From the NCBI RefSeq assembly GCF_016862935.1, contig NZ_BONX01000018.1, forward strand, positions 186,001 through 250,000: a DNA stretch of 64,000 bases, in the 5' to 3' direction. Position numbers and translations under genes: made by a program. The stretch is from Plantactinospora mayteni (lineage in GTDB: Bacteria > Actinomycetota > Actinomycetes > Mycobacteriales > Micromonosporaceae). Positions within the stretch are counted from its first letter, which is position 1. Each line of letters starts with the position of its first letter. Below are positions 57,985-64,000 of the stretch, in pieces. The notes below the pieces were generated by a model. It was not told where the DNA came from, searched no databases, and was given only the letters and a program-made list of their open reading frames with translations.

Positions 57985-59504
57985 GTACGCTGACCGCGCT
58001 GGCCCGGGCCGAGGCGGTGGCGGTGGGGCAGGCCCAGCGGATTACGACCGTACGCCACCTGCACGTCGCGGACCGGCCGCTGGTGTTCATCCCGCTGAGC
58101 ATGGCCGGCGAGGCGAACGCACCGCTGGCCGCGCTGGTCGGCACCGTGCCGGATGATCCGAGACTGCTGGTGGTGCCGCAGCCGCGCAACCGGGACCAGC
58201 GGTTCGGCTTCGCCGCCGAGCTGGCCGAGGTGCTGCTGCCCTATCTGGACAGCTTTCGCGGCGTGACGGAGGCGGTCGCGGCCAACCGGGGCAAGGAGGT
58301 CCGCTACCGGTACGTCGACGCGCCGCAGGTGCTGGTGCCCAACTCGGCGGGGATCGGGTTCGTCCGGATGTTCGGGCGGTCGACGCGGTTCCGGCGTACC
58401 GACGGGGACTATCCGGTGCAGCCGTCGGTACCGTTGCTGGGGCAGTGGCTGACCTTCCTGGCGGACCGGGCCGAACATCCCGGCTCGGGGATGCTGCTGG
58501 CGATGACCGAGGCGCTCGGGCTGCACTGGGCGACCGGGCAGTCCGCGCTGGAAGACGCGCATCTGGCGGCGCTGCTGGCCTGGATCGACCCGGCGGACGG
58601 GCTGAGCGGTGCCGACGCGGCGGTGGTGGCCGAGGACCCGTTGCGCTGGCCGCCGGCCGGGCCGGCCACCGATCCGACCTTCGACAACGAGATGCTGGCG
58701 CCGGCGATGGCCGCGTACCAGGAGGCGGTCGGCAGCGGTGACGAGGTGCGGCGGTCGCGGGCTCGGGGCGTACTCGAAGAAGCCGTGCGGTCGCAGCTCG
58801 GGCCGACCTGGGAGCTGATGTGGCGGGGCGTCTCGCTGCTCCGGGAACTGCCGGTCGGATCGCGGGTTCCCGGGCGCTGGGCCGAGGACCGGGACGTGTT
58901 CAGCACCTTCACGCTCTATGTCGACGGGGGCGGCTATCCGCAGCCGCGCCGGGACGGGGCGGTCAACGCGGCGCAACGGTTGCACCGGCTCGAACGGGCC
59001 TTGCAGTCGTACGCCGTCCAGCGCGCCTACGACGATCCGCTGGTGATGGCCGACCACCGGCTGACCGGGGAGGCTTTCGTCGGTGAGGTGACGCTGGCCG
59101 ACGCGCACCGGATCGACGACAGCGGGAAACGGCGGGTACTGCGGCCTCGGATCCAGGTGACGACCGGGGATGTGGTGCTGGTGACGGCGGGTGCGGTGCT
59201 GCACTCGCCGAGCCGGCCGGGGCAGAAGGCCCGGGTGGTCTTCGTGACCCCGGATCCAGCGTCGGGCCGGACGGACGTGGTGTTGGAGCTGTCGGGTGGG
59301 TTGGGGCGGTCGCTGAGCCCCGCGCCGGGGAGCGTACCGGAGGTGGGGGACCGGCTCTGCTACACGACGCTGTCGGATTCGTTCATGCCGCCGGGGGAGT
59401 TCCCGAGCCGGGAGGAGACGCCGTGGACGCACGGCGGGCCGCCGAAGGCGTACGAGGAGCCGGTGGAGCCGAGCGTCGACGACGCTCGGGAGGAGTGGTC
59501 GTGA
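57981..59504 (+). CDS. Unknown 507-residue component of the helicase-nuclease operon
   Basis: This is a soluble protein with no signal peptide. The N-terminal half is alpha/beta with a conserved-looking VPQPRNRDQRFGFAAELAEV. The middle is helical (LALMTEALGLHWATG-like), and the C-terminus looks like a beta-barrel/OB-type region (PRIQVTTGDVVLVTAGAVLH; KARVVFVTPDPASGRTDVVL). No catalytic motif was recognised. It overlaps the helicase gene by 4 nt. A nucleic-acid-binding or specificity role is a guess. Confidence 0.7.
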   Translation: MSTLTALARAEAVAVGQAQRITTVRHLHVADRPLVFIPLSMAGEANAPLAALVGTVPDDPRLLVVPQPRNRDQRFGFAAELAEVLLPYLDSFRGVTEAVAANRGKEVRYRYVDAPQVLVPNSAGIGFVRMFGRSTRFRRTDGDYPVQPSVPLLGQWLTFLADRAEHPGSGMLLAMTEALGLHWATGQSALEDAHLAALLAWIDPADGLSGADAAVVAEDPLRWPPAGPATDPTFDNEMLAPAMAAYQEAVGSGDEVRRSRARGVLEEAVRSQLGPTWELMWRGVSLLRELPVGSRVPGRWAEDRDVFSTFTLYVDGGGYPQPRRDGAVNAAQRLHRLERALQSYAVQRAYDDPLVMADHRLTGEAFVGEVTLADAHRIDDSGKRRVLRPRIQVTTGDVVLVTAGAVLHSPSRPGQKARVVFVTPDPASGRTDVVLELSGGLGRSLSPAPGSVPEVGDRLCYTTLSDSFMPPGEFPSREETPWTHGGPPKAYEEPVEPSVDDAREEWS

Positions 59505-60898
59505 GTTCTTCTGGCTTGCTGATGCCCCGTGGCGGGGCCGGGCGGTTGGTGTTGCCGCCGGGTGAGGCGGCGCGGCGGGTGATCGGGGAGGTGCTGGCCG
59601 ACCTGCACAGCGGGGACCACCGTGGAGTGGTGGTCGACTCGCCGCCGGGGGCCGGAAAGTCGACGCTGGTGGTGCGGGCGGCGGGGGAGCTGGCCGAGGC
59701 GGGCGAGCCGCTGATCGTGATCGCGCAGACGAACGAGCAGGTCGACGACCTGATCGACCGGTTGGCGCAGGCGAAGCCGGAGCTGCCGATCGGGCGGTTG
59801 TCGGCCAACGACTACACGGCGACGGACCGGATCAAGAACTATTCGACGGTCCGGGTCGCGGCGAAGGTCGCGGACCTGGGCGGGTCGTCCGTGATCATCG
59901 GTACGGCAGCCAAGTGGGCGTTGGTGCCGGAGGGGCGCTGGCCGTGGGCGATCGTGGACGAGGCGTACCAGATGCGGTCGGATGCGTTGCTGCGGGTGGC
60001 AGGGCGGTTCGACCGGGCGCTGTTCGTCGGTGATCCGGGGCAGTTGGATCCGTTCTCGACGGTGGAGACCGAGCGGTGGACCGGGCTTACCTGGGATCCG
60101 ATGCAGTCGGCGGTGGCGGCGCTGCTGCGGCACAACCCGGAGCTGCCCGTACACCGGTTGCCGGTGTCGTGGCGGCTCCCGGCGTCGGCGGCTCCGGTGG
60201 TGGCGGAGGCGTTCTATCCGTTCACTGGCTTCTCGGCGGGGACTACTGCCGCGCAGCGGTCGCTCTCGTTCACTGCGGCGGGGTTCGGTGGTGGGGCGGT
60301 GGACGAGGCGTTGGAGATGGCGGCGGCCACGGGGTGGGCGTTGTACGAGTTGCCGGCGCGGCACACGTTGCGGACCGATGGGGAGGCGGCGGCGGCTTGT
60401 GCGCGGTTGGCGTTGCGGGTGTTGGAGCGGGGTGCGGTGGCGGTGTCGGAGCGTTCTCCCGGGGGTGCGCCGGTCACGGCTGACCGGATCGCGGTGGGGG
60501 CGGCGCATCGGGACCAGGTGGCGGCGATCCGGGCGCAGCTCGGGGCGGCCGGGGACGGGATCACGGTCGACACGGCGAACCGGTTACAGGGGCGCGAGTA
60601 CGACGTGGTGATCGTGCTGCATCCGTTGTCGGGCCGGCGGGACGCGACCGCGTTCCACCTGGAGGCGGGGCGGTTGTGTGTGCTGGTGTCGCGACATCGG
60701 CACGCGTGTGTGGTGGTGGCTCGGGCGGGGATCAGCGAGCTGCTGGACGCCCACCCGTCGACCGAGCCGGTGCACCTGAACGTACCGGTCAGGTTCCCGG
60801 ACGGCTGGGAGGCGAACCAAGCGCTGCTGGGACATGTCGCGCGCCATCGAGACATGAATTCAACTGCCGTATCCTTGCCGTCGCCAGGAATCCAGTGA
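59501..60898 (+). CDS. SF1 helicase (RecD/Upf1-like) of the same operon
   Basis: This is a 465-residue protein with helicase motifs in order: Walker A SPPGAGKST (Lys53), Ia (IVIAQTNEQVDDL), Walker B VDEAYQ (Asp153-Glu154), III VGDPGQLDPF (Gln181), IV-like VSWRLP, V DTANRLQGREYDVVIV and VI LVSRHRHACVVV. It lacks extra nuclease domains, which the Cas4-like partner would provide. The GTG start at 59501 overlaps the upstream stop (GTGA). It is the last gene of the operon. Confidence 0.85.
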   Translation: MSSSGLLMPRGGAGRLVLPPGEAARRVIGEVLADLHSGDHRGVVVDSPPGAGKSTLVVRAAGELAEAGEPLIVIAQTNEQVDDLIDRLAQAKPELPIGRLSANDYTATDRIKNYSTVRVAAKVADLGGSSVIIGTAAKWALVPEGRWPWAIVDEAYQMRSDALLRVAGRFDRALFVGDPGQLDPFSTVETERWTGLTWDPMQSAVAALLRHNPELPVHRLPVSWRLPASAAPVVAEAFYPFTGFSAGTTAAQRSLSFTAAGFGGGAVDEALEMAAATGWALYELPARHTLRTDGEAAAACARLALRVLERGAVAVSERSPGGAPVTADRIAVGAAHRDQVAAIRAQLGAAGDGITVDTANRLQGREYDVVIVLHPLSGRRDATAFHLEAGRLCVLVSRHRHACVVVARAGISELLDAHPSTEPVHLNVPVRFPDGWEANQALLGHVARHRDMNSTAVSLPSPGIQ

Positions 60899-60910
60899 GG
60901 AATTGAGCAA

Positions 60911-62407
60911 ATGACTGAGCTATCTGCTTTCCCGCTACCCTTTCGGGCATCCCACAGGGATCCGGTCGTGGCGCCCCGGACGCTTCGGGAACTTCAGATG
61001 ATGCAGCTGAGCGCCCACATTCGGGCAAAGCCGCAGTGGTTCGTCAAGATGAGCGACGTCGACCTCGTCGCTAGGTGGACGCGGGAAGCGGCTGCTCAGG
61101 GCCTGACCGAGGCTGAGATTCGTTATGTGTTCGCGGAACTGGCGTACTACGCCGAGCTCCGAGACAAGCGAACCGGCATCGAGGTGTCCACCGTTGACGG
61201 GGTGTGGCAGTCGGACACATTGATCGATAACGAGCTGAGGTCCCGCTTGCGGGAGGCGGTTCGGGTGTTGGAAGAGGTCCCCGACGCGGAGCAGGATTGG
61301 CATCCGGGATCGAATGAACAGGTACTGGATCTGGTTCATCCCTCACTGTTCTGCCTCGTACGTCAGGTGAGCCGCATGGACGACGCCGCATGGCAGAGCC
61401 CGGGAATCGGCAGGGCGCGGTACGCTCACTCGGAAAAATTCCAGTGGCTACCCACTGATGTCGAGGTCGGCGACGACGGCAATGCTGTCTTCGCTGCGTA
61501 CGTCAACAACGTCCACCCCGTGGCCCATCGCGAACTCGATTCCATCCTGCCTGTCCTCTTCGCGCGCATGCGCCCGCTGTTCGAAAATGTGCTCACGGAT
61601 CTGCGCCATCCGCGGCCCCTGCGGATCGAGGTCAACCCCTTCAACTGGTATGACGATGACCCGAAGAAGCCGGTCGAACCGTCCGATGACGACGGGGAAG
61701 CCTGGGATACATGGTACGAAGCCATGCACGAATGGCGGAACATTCGCCGCCCGGTTGTCCCGGACGCCCCTGTCTTCAGCCCGCCCGCACTCCCCGACAA
61801 CTCTGCTCGAGTTGACCTACGCGCCCGCCGGCTACAGGTCATCGTCAAGCTCGCCAATATTCATCTCACCCCAGACAAGCCCGAGTACCCCGGCGGTACC
61901 TGGCATGTCGAGGGGATGATGAACGAGCGCATCGTCTCCACCGGCATCTACTACTGGGACAGCGAGAACACTACCGACAGTCAGCTGAGTTTCCGGGCGG
62001 CGATCGCCCACCCGGACTACGAACAGAACGACGCCGACGGTTTGCGCGACGTCTACGGTCTGAATGACGAGGACCCGCTGAATCAGGCGCTGGGGTCGGT
62101 GCAGACCCGTGCGGGCCGCTGCCTAGCGTTCCCGAACATCCTCCAGCATCGCGTCTCCCCGTTCCGCCTTGCGGACCCCACCCGGCCGGGACATCGCAAG
62201 ATCCTGGCCTTCTTCCTGATCGACCCCTCGGTAACGATCGTCTCGACATCCGATGTGCCGCCACAACAGCCATGGTCCTCGACGTCGACCATGACGCTGG
62301 ACCAGGCCAAAGGGTACCGCGAGCAACTGATGCAGGAACGAAAGTTCTTCGTCGACGAACACAACGAGGAGCTGTACGAGCGAGAGTTCTCCCTCTGTGA
62401 GCATTGA
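60911..62407 (+). CDS. DUF4246 protein, probable Fe(II)/2-oxoglutarate-type oxygenase fold
   Basis: This is a 498-residue protein matching the DUF4246 pattern that I know mainly from fungi: YPGGTWHVEGMMNERIVSTG, GIYYWDSENTTDSQLSFRAA and FPNILQHRVSPFRLADPTRP with PGHRKILAFFLIDP. The H-x-E ... H residues (WHVEG; LQHRV) could hold iron, as in 2OG oxygenases. The base composition is visibly less GC-rich than in the neighbours, suggesting transfer. It starts 12 bp after the helicase gene with a GAGGAA site and could be part of the same transcript. Confidence 0.75.
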   Translation: MTELSAFPLPFRASHRDPVVAPRTLRELQMMQLSAHIRAKPQWFVKMSDVDLVARWTREAAAQGLTEAEIRYVFAELAYYAELRDKRTGIEVSTVDGVWQSDTLIDNELRSRLREAVRVLEEVPDAEQDWHPGSNEQVLDLVHPSLFCLVRQVSRMDDAAWQSPGIGRARYAHSEKFQWLPTDVEVGDDGNAVFAAYVNNVHPVAHRELDSILPVLFARMRPLFENVLTDLRHPRPLRIEVNPFNWYDDDPKKPVEPSDDDGEAWDTWYEAMHEWRNIRRPVVPDAPVFSPPALPDNSARVDLRARRLQVIVKLANIHLTPDKPEYPGGTWHVEGMMNERIVSTGIYYWDSENTTDSQLSFRAAIAHPDYEQNDADGLRDVYGLNDEDPLNQALGSVQTRAGRCLAFPNILQHRVSPFRLADPTRPGHRKILAFFLIDPSVTIVSTSDVPPQQPWSSTSTMTLDQAKGYREQLMQERKFFVDEHNEELYEREFSLCEH

Positions 62408-62468
62408 ATCATCTCGGCCTCAGAATCACCGAGCCGAGGACGGTGGGGAGCGTTTTGATTTCGAGTCA

Positions 62469-63191
62469 CTAATATGGCCGGTAAGAACGTCGACGGGTCG
62501 ACGGACCGGACTGCGGGATGTCGCATCTCGTGCGTGCCCGGCGAGGTTGCTGCTTGCCAAAGCTCCTGCACTGCGTTGAACAGAGGACCGACCCGAGGAG
62601 CAGCCTTGGCGCCCTGGGACTGGCTCGCATCGAAGGTGACAGGTCGCCATCCTCCGTGACGGGTTCGGTGCTCCGAGTTCGCCAGTGGGCGGAGCCACCC
62701 CTGGAGCCGATGCTCAAGAGCGAGGCCAGCGACCTTTGGGGGATATCGTCGGGAACGCTGGCGGCCTCGGGAAGCGCCGGCCACATCACGACAAGTACGC
62801 GGTGCCAGATCTCCGGCGGAAACGTGTTTGCCAGATGGTGGCTCTCTCCGATGGGTAGGTCACGCAGGCGGCGCTGAGCGTTGGTTGTCTGACCTACGTA
62901 CAGCAAACCTGAGCGCAACCACACGCCGTAAAGCGCGGGGCCGGTGACGGGACCTTGATGTTCTGTGGCTCCTGCCAGCGCCTCCCCGAGCCGATGCGCA
63001 AATGCAGAGCGTGTCTGCCGCCAGGCTCGCACACCTTCCTCGTCCGCAACCAACTGCTGTAGCGCCTCGTGCCAGTTTCGGATGACGCGCAGTCGTCCGG
63101 TGTGCGTCTCGGCCACCGGGGCATCGCCGTCGACAGTAAGCGGTTCGCGCCTGCGATCTGGTAGGCCGCCGGGCTCTTTCGGTCGAGCCAT
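62469..63191 (-). pseudogene. GIY-YIG-like nuclease domain protein, frameshifted
   Basis: From ATG 63191 the protein reads through a GIY-YIG-type motif (ALYGVWLRSGLLYVGQTTNA, then RRLRDLPIGESHHLA). The expected follow-on helix is found only in another frame (LALEHRLQGWLRPLANSEHR). The switch lies at the run of five G/C at 62738-62742. Without the shift the protein ends in a non-homologous Arg/Ser-rich tail at 62469. The gene is broken or has a sequencing error. The remaining 61 bp to the DUF4246 gene hold nothing. Confidence 0.55.
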
Positions 63192-63408
63192 CCACAGTCG
63201 ATCCGACGCGCCAGCTCCGCCACGTCGCCGAGGATAGCCCGCTCAGTCGAGTCTGAATCAGGCACCGGCCGGAATCCTGATCCTCCGGTCAGCGCGGGTC
63301 TGCTATCTGACGCCTCTGGAGGTCATCGTTCGGCCTCGGTGGGTCGAAGCGCCTGACGTACCAGGGGAGCGGCGCAGACCACGAGGTACAGCATCAGGCA
63401 CTAATTCA

Positions 63409-63978
63409 TTACGTCAGCCTGGTCTGGTCCGGGCGACTGTTCGTCTGCCACACCAGATCGACGGCGGAAATGAGCTGGCCAGCGCCGATGAAGCGGCGTG
63501 CGACCAGGAGCCCGGCCTCGTGGGCTGCCTCACCTCCGTGACTGGCGGAGGAGTCCGTCACCAGCCACGGGATCAGGTCACGTTCGAAGGCGTCAACGAC
63601 CGACTTCAGGACGCAGCTCTCCGTCGCGATGCCGCAGAAGAAGAGATCAGTCCACCCGTGCTGTTCAACGAGAGCGTTGAACTCGGGGACGAAGCAGGAG
63701 TAGGTCTTTTTGTCGATCACGGCGTGGGCCGCCGCGGCGTGCGGCAGCAGTTCGGGCACGATGTCCGTCTCCGGTGGCTCCTGCACCTTCGACCAGTGGA
63801 TCAGCCGCTCGTAGAGGCTGCCGGGGTAGTTGTGGTAGCGCGTGAAGACGACAGGTCGGCCGGCGGCTTGCCAGCGCTGCACCAGGTCCACCACCTTGGG
63901 CACCACGTGCTCGCTGCGCTCGTTGACGAAGCCGTTCTGCATGTCGATGACCACCAGCGCGGCACGCTCGACGTTCAT
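63409..63978 (-). CDS. Isochorismatase-family cysteine hydrolase
   Basis: This is a 189-residue protein with the catalytic triad Asp12 (VVIDMQNGF), Lys90/91 (VIDKKTYS) and Cys122 (GIATESCVLKS). The family includes nicotinamidases and N-carbamoylsarcosine amidases; the substrate here is open. CACACT lies 6 nt before the ATG on the minus strand. The 217 bp between its end and the GIY-YIG gene start contain no gene that I can support. Confidence 0.85.
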   Translation of the reverse strand: MNVERAALVVIDMQNGFVNERSEHVVPKVVDLVQRWQAAGRPVVFTRYHNYPGSLYERLIHWSKVQEPPETDIVPELLPHAAAAHAVIDKKTYSCFVPEFNALVEQHGWTDLFFCGIATESCVLKSVVDAFERDLIPWLVTDSSASHGGEAAHEAGLLVARRFIGAGQLISAVDLVWQTNSRPDQTRLT

Positions 63979-64000
63979 ATCCCGAGTGTGCCAAGCATCG

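Noticed and set aside
62860-63265. Second start for the GIY-YIG gene in another frame (MPDSDSTERAILGDVAELAR)
   Set aside because: The frame fits a helical N-terminus but would need another frameshift to join the GIY-YIG part, so it was not annotated.
1-64000. tRNA, rRNA or riboswitch genes
   Set aside because: Intergenic stretches were read for TTCGA-type T-loops, CCA ends and known aptamer cores; none was convincing.

Overview
The window is chromosomal DNA from a high-GC actinomycete, most likely a member of the Micromonosporaceae. The base composition is very GC-rich, GTG starts are frequent, and mycothiol genes (mshA, a mycothiol-type isomerase) sit beside SenX3-RegX3/PhoU, GlnR and HBHA-like genes. 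Many genes have a TANNNT -10 box only 6-8 nt before the start codon, the signature of leaderless transcripts.

Left part (1-13.9 kb): a polysaccharide deacetylase, the nitrogen regulator glnR, an LmeA-type lipid-binding protein, a cysteine-responsive leader peptide ahead of sseA/sseC sulfur genes, a keto-acid decarboxylase, a DivIVA-like operon, a GntR regulator, and three paralogous secreted proteins of unknown function. Two of those paralogs and the third are transcribed divergently from a symmetric array of 11-bp-phased repeats. From 14.0 to 20.3 kb lie a large secreted subtilisin with Kelch repeats, a winged-helix regulator and a membrane-anchored protein.

Middle (20.4-48.99 kb): mostly housekeeping genes (DsrE, nitrobindin, pabC-like, fur, ygfZ, a BKACE enzyme, a ReAV-type asparaginase, an XRE regulator with an HBHA-like protein and DUF2516, AlaX, murB, an SDR, mshA, YbjN, a histone-H1-like protein, gpmA, phoU, senX3-regX3, a Cys-rich protein, ppx, a TIM-barrel isomerase). 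From memory, much of this order follows the Mycobacterium tuberculosis Rv0474-Rv0498 region, with insertions. Several intergenic regions hold short tandem repeats, including a 60-bp duplication that is an in-frame, translationally coupled mini-gene.

Right part (49-64 kb) is accessory: an AbiE-like toxin-antitoxin pair whose nucleotidyltransferase is frameshifted, a possible IS605-type end remnant, two divergent secreted proteins carrying CBM2 domains (a zinc metallopeptidase and a GH43 glycosidase), and a tightly coupled operon of a coiled-coil protein, a Cas4/AddB-like nuclease, an unknown 507-residue protein and an SF1 helicase. Beyond it are a bacterial DUF4246 protein, a frameshifted GIY-YIG protein and an isochorismatase-type hydrolase. 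The helicase-nuclease operon is the best candidate for an undescribed system. No rRNA, tRNA or CRISPR array was seen.
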